A stretch of 14,445 nt of DNA from Candidatus Dormiibacterota bacterium (GTDB lineage Bacteria; Chloroflexota; Dormibacteria; Aeolococcales; Bog-877). The notes beneath the pieces were generated by a model. It saw nothing but the letters and a program-made list of their open reading frames with translations, did not search any database and was not told the origin of the DNA. Location: NCBI GenBank assembly GCA_030038765.1, contig JASHRA010000050.1, positions 1 through 14,445 of the forward strand. Direction: 5' to 3'. Position numbers and translations under genes: made by a program. Of the stretch, positions 6,033 to 13,485 are shown piece by piece; the stretch's first letter is position 1, and the number at the start of each line of letters is the position of its first letter.

Positions 6033-7292
6033 CTAGTTGTAGGGCAGGGGGAAGGCCTCGCAGAGGGTCCGGGCCCGGGACGCCACCTCCCGCTCCACTC
6101 CCTCGTCGCCCAGGTTGTGGATCAGGCGCGCGACCAGGGTCGCGATCTCGTCCATCTGCTCCGGTCCCATCCCCCTCGTGGTCACGGCGGGAGAGCCCAG
6201 GCGGATCCCGCTGGGGTTGAACTTGCTGGCCTCGTCGAAGGGGATGGAGTTGCGGTTGACGGTGACCCGGGCCCGGTCGAAGGCCTCCTGGACCTGGCGC
6301 CCGGTGAGCCCCAGGGGACGCAGGTCGACCAGCATCAGGTGGTTGTCGGTGCCCCCGCTGACCAGGCGCAGGCCCTCTGCCACGAGCCCCTGGGCCAGGC
6401 GCTTGGCGTTGGCCACCACGCGCTGGGCGTAGTCGGCCATCTCGGGCTGGGTCCAGGCGTGGAGGGCCACCGCCTTGGCCGCGATGGCGTGCAGCAGGGG
6501 TCCCCCCTGGACCCCGGGGAAGACCGCCTTGTCGATCGCCTTGGCGCTCGCCTCGGGGCAGAGGATCATCCCGCCCCAGGGCCCGCGCAGCGTCTTGTGG
6601 GTGGTCAGCGTGACCACGTCGGCGTAGGGCACGGGGCTGGGGTGGGCCCCGCCCGCGACCAGCCCGGCGAAGTGGGCCATGTCCACCATCAGCACCGCCC
6701 CCACCTCGGCGGCGATCTCGGCCAGGCGGGGGAAGTCGAAGATCCGGGGGTAGGCGCTGGCGCCCGCGACCAGGACCCGGGGCCGCACCTCCAGGGCCCG
6801 GCCCCGCACCTGGTCGTAGTCGAGCTGCTCCGTCTCCCGGTCCACGCCGTAGAACTCGGCGTGGTAGAGGATGCCGCTGAAGCTCACCGGGGAGCCGTGG
6901 CTGAGGTGCCCCCCATGGCTCAGGTCGAGCCCGAGGATGGTGTCCCCGGGCTTGCAGAAGGCCATGTAGGCGGCCATGTTGGCGCCGCTGCCGCAGTGGG
7001 GCTGGACGTTGGCGTGCTCGGCGCCGAAGAGCTCGCAGGCGCGCCGCTGGGCCAGGCTCTCGACCTGGTCCACGTACTCGCAGCCGCCGTAGTAGCGGCG
7101 CCCCGGGGTGCCCTCGGCGTACTTGTTGTTGAGCCAGGACCCGAGCGCCGCCAGCACCGCCGGGCTGGCGATGTTCTCGGAGGGGATCAGCTCCAGCGTG
7201 TACTGCTGGCGCTCGAACTCGCGCTCCATGATCGCGGCCAGCTCGGGGTCGGCCTCACCCAGGACGCTGAGCCGCTCCTCGGCCACCGCCAA
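6033..7292 (-). CDS. glyA: Serine hydroxymethyltransferase
   Basis: A cytoplasmic PLP enzyme that interconverts serine and glycine and loads tetrahydrofolate with a one-carbon unit. The 419 residues match the usual length. Motifs: LELIPSENIASPAV (33-46), NKYAEGTPGRRYYGG (56-70), LSHGGHLSHG (124-133), VDMAHFAGLVAGG (203-215), the PLP-lysine motif THKTLRGP (231-238, Lys233) and FPGVQGGP. Two conserved spots differ from the common form: the PLP-phosphate loop reads QPHCGSGAN (97-105) where QPHSGSQAN is usual, and GPWGG replaces GPRGG just after the lysine. TTG start at 7292 has GGAGG 7 nt upstream, better spaced than the in-frame GTG at 7286. Only one base separates it from the sua5 stop. Confidence 0.96.
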   Translation of the reverse strand: MAVAEERLSVLGEADPELAAIMEREFERQQYTLELIPSENIASPAVLAALGSWLNNKYAEGTPGRRYYGGCEYVDQVESLAQRRACELFGAEHANVQPHCGSGANMAAYMAFCKPGDTILGLDLSHGGHLSHGSPVSFSGILYHAEFYGVDRETEQLDYDQVRGRALEVRPRVLVAGASAYPRIFDFPRLAEIAAEVGAVLMVDMAHFAGLVAGGAHPSPVPYADVVTLTTHKTLRGPWGGMILCPEASAKAIDKAVFPGVQGGPLLHAIAAKAVALHAWTQPEMADYAQRVVANAKRLAQGLVAEGLRLVSGGTDNHLMLVDLRPLGLTGRQVQEAFDRARVTVNRNSIPFDEASKFNPSGIRLGSPAVTTRGMGPEQMDEIATLVARLIHNLGDEGVEREVASRARTLCEAFPLPYN

Positions 7293-7293
7293 G

Positions 7294-7932
7294 TCAGTCC
7301 CTCCGAGTGCCCGTCTGCCGAGACCCGAGGGGGATCCCCAGCTGGGCCGCGCCGAGCGTTCCCTCGCGTACCAGCACCGGCGGGTCCCGGGTGAGGTCGA
7401 GTATAGATGAGGGTCGTGCCGGACCCGTGACCGGCCCGGGCGCCCAGACGGCGCCGGCCAGGCCGGGGAGCCGGGCCACCGCCTCCTCCGCGTCCGCCAC
7501 CGGGGGCAGGCCGTGGGGGTTGGCGCTGGTGGTGGCCAGGGGGCCGGTGCGGCGGAGCAGGGCCAGGGTGAGGGAGTGGTCCGGGATGCGCACCCCGACC
7601 GTGCCCTGGCCGCCCAGGGCGGCGGCCGCCGGCAGCGCCTCCAGGATCAGGGTCAGGGGCCCGGGCCAGAAGCGGTCGCCCAGCGACTCCGCCAGCGGGG
7701 AGAGGCGGGCGTAGCGGCGCAGACCCTCCCGGTCCGCGCCCATCAGGATCAGTGGCATGGAGGCAGGGCGGCCCTTCAGCTCGTAGACCCGGGCCACGGC
7801 CTCCACCGAGCCGGGATCACAGCCGAGGCCGAAGACGGTGTCGGTGGGAAAGGCGATCACCTGGAGACGCCGGACGGCGGCGGCCGCGGCCGCCAGGCCG
7901 GGCTCGTCCCCGACCCAGACCTCGGCGCTCAC
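7294..7932 (-). CDS. tsaC: L-threonylcarbamoyladenylate synthase (Sua5/YwlC/TsaC family)
   Basis: Makes threonylcarbamoyl-AMP from threonine, bicarbonate and ATP, the first step of the t6A modification at position 37 of ANN-decoding tRNAs. The 212-residue protein is a single YrdC domain without the C-terminal domain of long Sua5 proteins. Motifs: FPTDTVFGLGCD (28-39), KGRPASMPL (53-61, with Lys53 and Arg55), WPGPLTLIL (89-97), VGVRIPDH (112-119), TTSAN (134-138) and PSSILDL (174-180). The GTG start overlaps the prmC stop by 4 bases (GTGA). It lies between prmC and glyA as ywlC does in many Gram-positive genomes. Confidence 0.94.
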   Translation of the reverse strand: MSAEVWVGDEPGLAAAAAAVRRLQVIAFPTDTVFGLGCDPGSVEAVARVYELKGRPASMPLILMGADREGLRRYARLSPLAESLGDRFWPGPLTLILEALPAAAALGGQGTVGVRIPDHSLTLALLRRTGPLATTSANPHGLPPVADAEEAVARLPGLAGAVWAPGPVTGPARPSSILDLTRDPPVLVREGTLGAAQLGIPLGSRQTGTRRD

Positions 7933-8831
7933 GGGAGCGCCACCTCCACCACGCGCTCCCGTTGGGAGAGGTCGAGGTGGCAGCGCACCTCGGCCAGGGG
8001 CCAGGTCTGGCGGCAGATCAGCCGGACCGCGTCGCCCCGGCGCGGGTCGATCTCGAGCAGGACGGTGCCAGGGCTGGCCATCAGCGGCGGCAGCTCCGGC
8101 AGCAGCTCGCGGTAGGCCCGGAGGCCGTCCTCACCCCCATCCAGGGCCAGATGGGGCTCGTGCTCCCGCACCGAGGGGTCGAGCTCCGCCAGCTCGGCGC
8201 CGGTCACGTAGGGGGGGTTGCTGATCACCAGGGAATAGGGGCCCCTGCTCACCAGGGGCCGGGCCCAGGAGCCGCGCAGCAGGCTCACGCTGTCGGCGAC
8301 GCCAAGGTGCTCGACGTTGGCCCGAGCCACTTCCAGCGCTGCCTCGGAGACATCCGACGCGTCCACCCGGGCACCCTCGTCCCGCAGCGCGACCGCGGCC
8401 GCGAGGCAGCCTGACCCGGTCCCGATGTCGGCCACCCGGTGGGGGCCGGCGAGACCGCCGAGCCGAGCCAGGGCCAATTCCACCAGAAGCTCGCTCTCCG
8501 GCCTCGGGATCAACACCTCCGGGCTGACCGCGATCTCGAGCCCCATGAACTCGCGGTGGCCGAGGAGGTAGGCGGTGGGGACGCCCCGGGCCCGCTGCCG
8601 GAGCGCCTCCCGGGGGCGCTGCAGCTCCTCCTCGTCCAGGGGGCGATCGAACTGGAGGTAGAGCTGGAGTCGGGTCACCCCGAGCGCCCAGGCGATCAGC
8701 AGCTCGGCCTCCAGCCGCGGCTGGGGCACGCCGGCGCGGGCCAGGAACGCCGTCGAGCGACGCAGCACGTCGAGCAGGGTGAGCGCGGCACGGGGCTGCG
8801 GCAGCGGCGGGGAGGCGGCGGCTGACGACAC
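7929..8831 (-). CDS. prmC: Release factor glutamine methyltransferase PrmC
   Basis: Methylates the Gln of the GGQ motif in release factors RF1 and RF2, using S-adenosylmethionine. The 300-residue protein has a helical N-terminal release-factor-binding domain with GVPTAYLLGHREFMGLE (83-99) and IPRPESE (108-114; IPRPETE is more usual). The Rossmann methyltransferase domain carries the SAM loop ADIGTGSGCLA (134-144), the acidic ASD (158-160) and the catalytic NPPY (205-208). GTG start at 8831 with AGGAG 9 nt upstream. It is the first gene of the minus-strand operon. prfA, its usual upstream neighbour, is absent here; the divergent tad-like cassette takes that place. Confidence 0.95.
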   Translation of the reverse strand: MSSAAASPPLPQPRAALTLLDVLRRSTAFLARAGVPQPRLEAELLIAWALGVTRLQLYLQFDRPLDEEELQRPREALRQRARGVPTAYLLGHREFMGLEIAVSPEVLIPRPESELLVELALARLGGLAGPHRVADIGTGSGCLAAAVALRDEGARVDASDVSEAALEVARANVEHLGVADSVSLLRGSWARPLVSRGPYSLVISNPPYVTGAELAELDPSVREHEPHLALDGGEDGLRAYRELLPELPPLMASPGTVLLEIDPRRGDAVRLICRQTWPLAEVRCHLDLSQRERVVEVALP

Positions 8832-9025
8832 CTGCAGATACTCCTGAAGGCCCTGTTACTGAAGCGTGACATTTAGCATGGCGGGGCCGCCAGCCGGCCC
8901 CCGATACCATTCAGCCACGCCATGAGACCGGCTCACTCAAACTGTCAATGCGGGATCGCGGCCGCCCCCGGGAGGGCCCGGGCGGCGGGGCGGGACCTCT
9001 TCAACGGACCCCGAGGTTACTCCCG
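8832..9025. other. Divergent intergenic region between prmC and the tad-like cassette
   Basis: About 190 bases that must hold the promoters of the housekeeping operon (minus) and the tad-like cassette (plus). I see no convincing -35/-10 pair on either strand; TGCTAAAT on the minus strand (8878-8871) is at best a weak extended -10 for prmC. The region includes a 7-bp hairpin (8883-8901) and the ribosome binding sites of both flanking genes. An in-frame ATG at 8948 could lengthen the first pseudopilin by 26 residues but has no Shine-Dalgarno sequence. Confidence 0.5.
8883..8901. other. GC-rich hairpin in the divergent intergenic region
   Basis: GGGGCCG (8883-8889), a 5-nt loop and CGGCCCC (8895-8901) form a perfect 7-bp stem, about 50 bases upstream of prmC. 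No T-tract follows on either strand. It may be a leader structure or an operator; no function can be assigned. Confidence 0.35.
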
Positions 9026-9616
9026 GTGAAGCGCACCGGCATGTGGCGCCTGCTGGGCACGCGCCGGGGCCAGGCCACGGTGGAGTTCGGCCTCATCGCC
9101 CCCATCTTCTTCTTCGTCTTCTTCGGGATCATCAACGGGGGCCTGCTCCTCTACGCGCGCAACGACATCCAGCACGCGACCGACGTGGGCGCAGCGGAGC
9201 TGGCCACCCTGGGCAACGCCTGCGACACCGACCAGCTCGCCATCCAGGCGATGAACCAGGCCGGGCTGGGCAACACCATCCTCACCAAGGTGACGGAGAT
9301 CACGATCGAGAGGGACGTGGCTTCCGGCGGCTCAAGCGGAGAGACCCTGACCCTCGACAGTTCTGCCGAGGAGACGTACTTCCCCGGCAGCCAGAACGAC
9401 GGTTGTACCGGGGTCAGCACCACCAGCGGATGGATCTGCAGCGGTACCTGCACCTGGCCGGCGTCGAGCCGACAGACCAACCAGACGAGTGGCCTCGCCG
9501 GCAACCCCGACTTCGCCCAGCTGCAGGTGGACTACACGTTCACGGTGATCGGCGGCTTCACCACGTTCCACCTAACCTCGACGGTCACCTTCCGCCTGGA
9601 GCCGCAGACACTGTGA
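9026..9616 (+). CDS. TadE-like pseudopilin, first of the cassette
   Basis: A 196-residue protein with a type IV-prepilin-like N-terminus: a basic start ending in RRG, then Q-A-T-V-E-F and a membrane segment (about 21-43). Cutting after Gly15 would leave Glu at position +5, as in prepilin-peptidase substrates of the Tad/Flp system. The rest is an outer domain rich in Thr, Ser and Gly with several cysteines (for instance C-S-G-T-C near the middle), ending in beta-like strands (VDYTFTVIGGF, HLTSTVTFRLEP) as in TadE/TadF proteins. GTG at 9026 with GAGG 9 nt upstream is preferred; ATG at 8948 is the longer alternative. The stop overlaps the next start by 4 bases (GTGA). Expected role: minor pilin or surface-structure component anchored in the membrane. 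Confidence 0.75.
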   Translation: MKRTGMWRLLGTRRGQATVEFGLIAPIFFFVFFGIINGGLLLYARNDIQHATDVGAAELATLGNACDTDQLAIQAMNQAGLGNTILTKVTEITIERDVASGGSSGETLTLDSSAEETYFPGSQNDGCTGVSTTSGWICSGTCTWPASSRQTNQTSGLAGNPDFAQLQVDYTFTVIGGFTTFHLTSTVTFRLEPQTL

Positions 9617-10290
9617 GGCGTGATCGTGGGCAGAGGGGTCAGTCGATCATCGAGATGGCGATCATCTTCCCGCTCCTACTGTTCGTCTTCCTGGGAGCGT
9701 GGACCGGAGCGGCCCTGATCGCAAACAACGACAGCGTCGCCCAGGCCACCGGATACGGGGCGCGCATCGCCGCCGAGATTGGAAGCACGTGCAGCGATGC
9801 CAGCGGCACCCTCGCCTGCACTGAGGTCAGCGGCTCCTGCCAGCAGAACGCCAACGACCCCTGCGCCGTGGACGACGAGATCCTGTCGGCCATGATCCCA
9901 GAGCTCGACCAGTTGTCGAACTCGACTCCAGAGGAGATCGAGATCTACCAGCCTGCCTCCTGCCAGCCCAGCAGCGGCTCGCTACCCTCGACCTGCACCG
10001 CGTCGGGCTACGGGCAACCGACCGCCGCCGTACTGAGCGACGACTACGAGTATTGCGGGGCCACCAAGACCTGGGATCTGATCAATGGAACCGGCAGCAC
10101 CACTGGGGTGGCTCCGTGCATCACCGGTGGTATCGGCAACTACCTGCTCGACGACCGCACCCAGACGGTGGACGACGAGCAGGCGATCGGCGTCGGGGTC
10201 ACCTTCAAGTTCAACTCGCCGGGGCTGTCGTGGTTCACGCAGACGGATAGCTCCTACACCGTGATCACCTTCCCGCCGGAGGGCTCGTAA
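9613..10290 (+). CDS. TadE-like pseudopilin, second of the cassette
   Basis: A 225-residue protein starting at the GTG that overlaps the previous TGA, so translation is coupled. The N-terminus (VRRDRGQRG, then Q-S-I-I-E-M and a membrane segment to about residue 36) puts Glu at +5 after Gly9, the prepilin pattern of TadE proteins. The outer domain has many cysteines, including C-x6-C (C-TEVSGS-C), and ends in a strand pattern like that of its upstream neighbour (GVGVTFKFNSPGLSWF). Both proteins share an overall plan but little sequence outside the N-terminus, so they look like distinct subunits rather than a recent duplication. The TadG-like gene follows after 2 bases. Confidence 0.75.
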   Translation: MRRDRGQRGQSIIEMAIIFPLLLFVFLGAWTGAALIANNDSVAQATGYGARIAAEIGSTCSDASGTLACTEVSGSCQQNANDPCAVDDEILSAMIPELDQLSNSTPEEIEIYQPASCQPSSGSLPSTCTASGYGQPTAAVLSDDYEYCGATKTWDLINGTGSTTGVAPCITGGIGNYLLDDRTQTVDDEQAIGVGVTFKFNSPGLSWFTQTDSSYTVITFPPEGS

Positions 10291-10292
10291 AG

Positions 10293-12401
10293 ATGCCGAC
10301 GACCAAGAGCGCGACCGAGAGGAGGTGGGTCGAGAGCCAGAAGGGTCAGGTGCTGCTGATCTTCAGCCTCAGCGCCATCGTCCTCTTCGCCATCATGGGG
10401 CTGGCTGTCGACGCCGGCATCTCGTACCTCCACAGCGACCAGCAGCAGAAGGCGGCCGCGGCGGCCGCCCTCTCCGGCGTCGGTTACCTGCCCGGTGACT
10501 TCACGGACGCCCAGAAGGAGGCGACCCTGACGGCCCAGCGGGACGGCTACACCGCCGGGGGCACCGGCGTCAACACGGTCACGATCTCGGTCACTGAGCC
10601 GACTGGGTACACGAACGAGCTGCAGGTGGCGATCACGGCTCCGGCGCCGGTCTACTTCCTCGACCTCTTCGGCTTCGGCACCCACGAGGTGACCGCTTCG
10701 GCCGTGGCCGAGTACCTGCCCCCGATCCAGCTCGGAGAGCCGGGCAGCCAGCTGGGCGCGACCGTGGGATCCCTCAACAAGGGCGGCGACGACTACTTCC
10801 TGCGCACCGAGGGCTGGGGCAATCCGCGCTCGGAAGGAGATCCCTTCACGCCCACGCCGAACGAGGAGGCCGACAGCTGCGGTCCCAGCGACACCTCCTG
10901 TGTCGCCAGCAGTCCCGACACCCACCAGATCAGCTGCATCGACGGCGACGACCTCTGCAACGATGACCAGAACGGGTCCACGAGCACCGACTGCGGGACG
11001 GCCAACAACCTCTGCCTCAACGACAACGGCGGTGAGAACTACCTGATCTGGGTTCCGGCCGGCACCGATACCTCGGTGGATATCTACAACCCGAGCTTTG
11101 ACCCCGGGAACGACAGCGACTGCAGCTCGCAGACGACCTCGTGCCTGGACACCATGCACGAGGACGACAGTAGCTTCCCCGGACTCACCTCAGACGACCA
11201 GAGCAGCGTGCCCGACACCGACTACGACACCATGGGCTACACCATCTTCGCGGTGCCGGACCTCAACGACCGCTCGGGCGACATCCCGCTGCTGCAGGAC
11301 CTCTTCTGCCCCTTCAACGCCTACAACCTGGACCAGGGCAACTCCGGGTGGTCCTACTACAAGGAGGGGACGAACTCCTCGGAGTGCAACCCCGCCGACG
11401 ATTCGCAGACAGGGAACCTGACCACCGAGACGGGGACTCCGTCGGTCTTCAACTCTCCCACCGAGAGCACTCCCAACTGGGTCCCGCTCACGTCCTATGA
11501 CCCAACGACGGGCATCAACTCCTACCTCTTCTACCGGACCTACAACGAGCTCTCCTCGGAGAGCAGCTACACCCAGGAGGTGGGCAGCTCCTACTACCTG
11601 TACGGGGGCGCCTCGGGCCAGTACTTCCGGCTCCGGGTCGACACCCTGGCCTGGAACGGTGCCGTCATCAACAGCAACACCGGCTCGAACACCTCGCCCA
11701 GCATCAACAGTTCCTCGCTCCCGGACGGTTACCCGCTCGGGCACAACGGCTACTCGGTCCTCGCCTCGACGGCGTCGTCGACGGTGGGCGCCCAGACCGC
11801 TTGCAGCGGATGCACGGTCTCGGCCATGGCCGACATGACCATGTACACGCCGATCGACGGGGCGATCGCCCCGAACTTCGACGTCCAGCTCTTCTACCTT
11901 CCCGAGGAGTACGCGGGCAAGACCATCACGGTCTCCGCGTTTGACCCCGGCGACGTCGGCGGCGGCGACGCATACCTGGGCATCCTGCAGCCGGCCTACA
12001 CGTCTGGGACCACGAACTACCCGCTGCAGTACGCGACCCTGGCCACGGGCAGCAACAACCAGCCGGCGGTCTACGACCTCGGCAACGATCTCAACTCGGG
12101 CAGTGACACCGACATCTCCCCGAATGACGGCACCAATCCCAACAACTACCCCTACACCTCCAGCTCGGCCATCGTGCAGACGGCCGACGGCGGTGGCGGG
12201 GCGATCTACAACGGCCAGTGGATCCAGTTCACCATCACGGTGCCGAGCAACTTCGACCCCGGCTCATCGAGCTCCGCCTCGAACTACTGGGACCTCTACT
12301 ACCAGGTATCGTCGAATGCCTACGCCGGTGACACCCTGGCCTTCGAGGTCCAGTACCTGGGCAGCCCGGTGCACCTCTGCTCCGAGGTCGGCTGCCCCTG
12401 A
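10293..12401 (+). CDS. TadG-like protein with a large Cys- and Asp-rich outer domain
   Basis: A 702-residue protein. Residues 1-140 match the N-terminal region of TadG/Flp-assembly proteins: basic start, KGQVLLIFSLSAIVLF, a membrane segment (about 20-42), LAVDAGISYLHSDQQQKAAAAAAL (38-60), and VYFLDLFGFGTHEVTASAVAEY (120-141) at its end. After Gly18 the +5 residue is Ile, so the Glu of true pseudopilins is missing. Residues 150-702 are an exported domain unlike standard TadG, with no von Willebrand domain that I can see. It is rich in Asp, Asn, Ser, Thr and Tyr and holds four C-x6-C loops (196-203, 215-222, 234-241, 277-284); acidic runs such as DGDDLCNDDQNG suggest calcium binding. The C-terminus ends with C-x4-C. 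GGAGG lies 9 nt before the ATG. It is probably the exposed subunit or adhesin of the cassette; that role is inferred. Confidence 0.7.
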   Translation: MPTTKSATERRWVESQKGQVLLIFSLSAIVLFAIMGLAVDAGISYLHSDQQQKAAAAAALSGVGYLPGDFTDAQKEATLTAQRDGYTAGGTGVNTVTISVTEPTGYTNELQVAITAPAPVYFLDLFGFGTHEVTASAVAEYLPPIQLGEPGSQLGATVGSLNKGGDDYFLRTEGWGNPRSEGDPFTPTPNEEADSCGPSDTSCVASSPDTHQISCIDGDDLCNDDQNGSTSTDCGTANNLCLNDNGGENYLIWVPAGTDTSVDIYNPSFDPGNDSDCSSQTTSCLDTMHEDDSSFPGLTSDDQSSVPDTDYDTMGYTIFAVPDLNDRSGDIPLLQDLFCPFNAYNLDQGNSGWSYYKEGTNSSECNPADDSQTGNLTTETGTPSVFNSPTESTPNWVPLTSYDPTTGINSYLFYRTYNELSSESSYTQEVGSSYYLYGGASGQYFRLRVDTLAWNGAVINSNTGSNTSPSINSSSLPDGYPLGHNGYSVLASTASSTVGAQTACSGCTVSAMADMTMYTPIDGAIAPNFDVQLFYLPEEYAGKTITVSAFDPGDVGGGDAYLGILQPAYTSGTTNYPLQYATLATGSNNQPAVYDLGNDLNSGSDTDISPNDGTNPNNYPYTSSSAIVQTADGGGGAIYNGQWIQFTITVPSNFDPGSSSSASNYWDLYYQVSSNAYAGDTLAFEVQYLGSPVHLCSEVGCP

Positions 12402-12427
12402 CCCTCGACCTGAACTGACCGCCGTGC

Positions 12428-12453
12428 GGGGGCCGGCCTGCTGGCCGGCCCCC
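12428..12453 (+). terminator. Hairpin closing the tad-like cassette
   Basis: GGGGGCCGGCC, a 4-nt loop (TGCT), and GGCCGGCCCCC form a perfect 11-bp GC stem 26 bases after the stop of the TadG-like gene. No run of T follows, as is common for terminator-like hairpins in high-GC Gram-positive bacteria. It also separates the cassette from the next gene, which has its own -10 box. Confidence 0.65.
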
Positions 12454-12504
12454 ACCTCGTCGTCCGGTCCCCAGGTCGGCGTTCTCCGCCTTCGCCGCCC
12501 GGGC

Positions 12505-12510
12505 TAGAGT
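12505..12510 (+). promoter_or_regulatory. Possible -10 box of a leaderless transcript for the membrane protein
   Basis: TAGAGT is followed by exactly 6 nt (acgagc) and then the GTG start at 12517, with no Shine-Dalgarno sequence possible in that gap. The same spacing occurs at 375-387. No convincing -35 is visible. Confidence 0.5.
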
Positions 12511-12516
12511 ACGAGC

Positions 12517-13485
12517 GTGGCCGTGACCGGCAGCGCCAGCCCCCAGATCGCGCGGATCAAGCTCTGGCTCCTCTGGGGCCTGGCCGTCCTCTGGCTCGTG
12601 GACACGGCGCTCCAGTTCCAGCCCGAGATGTTCTCGGTGGACTTCGTGAGCGACATCATGAAGCCCTCCATCGCCTCCAACCCCTCCCTGCTCGGCGACG
12701 TCGCCAGCTGGACCATGGGCTGGGTCAGCCCCCACATCGCGCAGTGGAACTGGGTCTTCGCGTTCACCCAGCTCTTCATCGCCCTCTCCCTCTTCCTCGG
12801 CCTCATCCGCAAGTACCGGCCCGCGATCCTCACCGGGCTGGTCGTGAGCATCCTCTGGGCCTGCGTGGTCTGGGTCTTCGGGGAGGGCACCAGCGGCGTC
12901 TTCACCGGGACCGGGACGCTCCTCAACGGGGGCCCGGGCTCGGTCCTCCTCTACCTCTTCATCGCCGTCTTCTGCCTCCTGCCGGACCGCTTCTGGGACC
13001 TGGAGGCGCGCTTTTGCCTGCCCCGCGACGCCCTGGCCCTGGTCTTCCTCTACGGGGCCCTGGCCCAGGTCCTGACCCCGGCCTACTGGGGCAGCCAGGG
13101 GATCTCGGTCCTGATCGAGGGTCAGGCGGCCATGGCCCCCTCCTGGATGCTGCCCACGCTGACCCCCGCCGTGACCATCACCCACGCCGACCCGGTGCTC
13201 TGGAACGCGGTCCTGGCGGCCTCGCTCTTCGCCGTGGCCGGGCTCATGTTCGGCCGCCGGCCCAAGACCCTGGGCTTCGTGCTCCTGGCCCTGGTCCTGG
13301 TGGCCATGTGGTACTGGGGGCAGGCCCTGGGGGGCGTCTTCAACGGCATGGGCACCGACCCCGACACGCCCCCGCTCTTCGCCCTCATGGCCATCCCGTC
13401 GGCCGTGATCTGGCACCGGCAGCGCCAGCGGCGGCAGGCGGGCAGAGAGCTCCAGGCCGGCACCGCCCAGAGCTCTCCTGCCTGA
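12517..13485 (+). CDS. Multipass membrane protein with duplicated halves
   Basis: A 322-residue integral membrane protein of unknown function with about 7-8 hydrophobic segments and a basic, hydrophilic tail (from about 301). It contains an internal duplication. WVFGEGTSGVFTGTGT (119-134) and WYWGQALGGVFNGMGT (265-280) share W-x-x-G-(E/Q)-x-x-G-V-F-x-G-x-G-T, and each follows two helices with similar patterns (about 75-118 and 225-264), a period near 146 residues. The Gly-rich motif at the end of each half-repeat, repeated with conserved Trp and Gly, may line a shared site. The architecture loosely recalls small DoxX-like membrane proteins, but I do not recognise a named family. The -10 box 6 nt before the GTG points to a leaderless mRNA. 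It stands alone between the tad-like cassette and the iron operon. Confidence 0.75.
   Translation: MAVTGSASPQIARIKLWLLWGLAVLWLVDTALQFQPEMFSVDFVSDIMKPSIASNPSLLGDVASWTMGWVSPHIAQWNWVFAFTQLFIALSLFLGLIRKYRPAILTGLVVSILWACVVWVFGEGTSGVFTGTGTLLNGGPGSVLLYLFIAVFCLLPDRFWDLEARFCLPRDALALVFLYGALAQVLTPAYWGSQGISVLIEGQAAMAPSWMLPTLTPAVTITHADPVLWNAVLAASLFAVAGLMFGRRPKTLGFVLLALVLVAMWYWGQALGGVFNGMGTDPDTPPLFALMAIPSAVIWHRQRQRRQAGRELQAGTAQSSPA

Noticed and set aside
3726..6036. Long plus-strand frames over murA and wecA (462 and 589 residues)
   Set aside because: They are repetitive Gln/Gly/His/Ala or Arg/Ser-rich readings antisense to well-identified genes.
10254..11744. Minus-strand frames under the TadG-like gene (301 and 184 residues)
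   Set aside because: They have Val/Gly/Arg-rich shadow composition with no domain or signal peptide. The plus-strand frame has a ribosome binding site, membrane segment and patterned cysteines.
12235..13416. A 393-residue minus-strand frame antisense to the membrane protein
   Set aside because: It is a Glu/Gly/His/Gln-rich shadow crossing the hairpin and the ends of two plus-strand genes.
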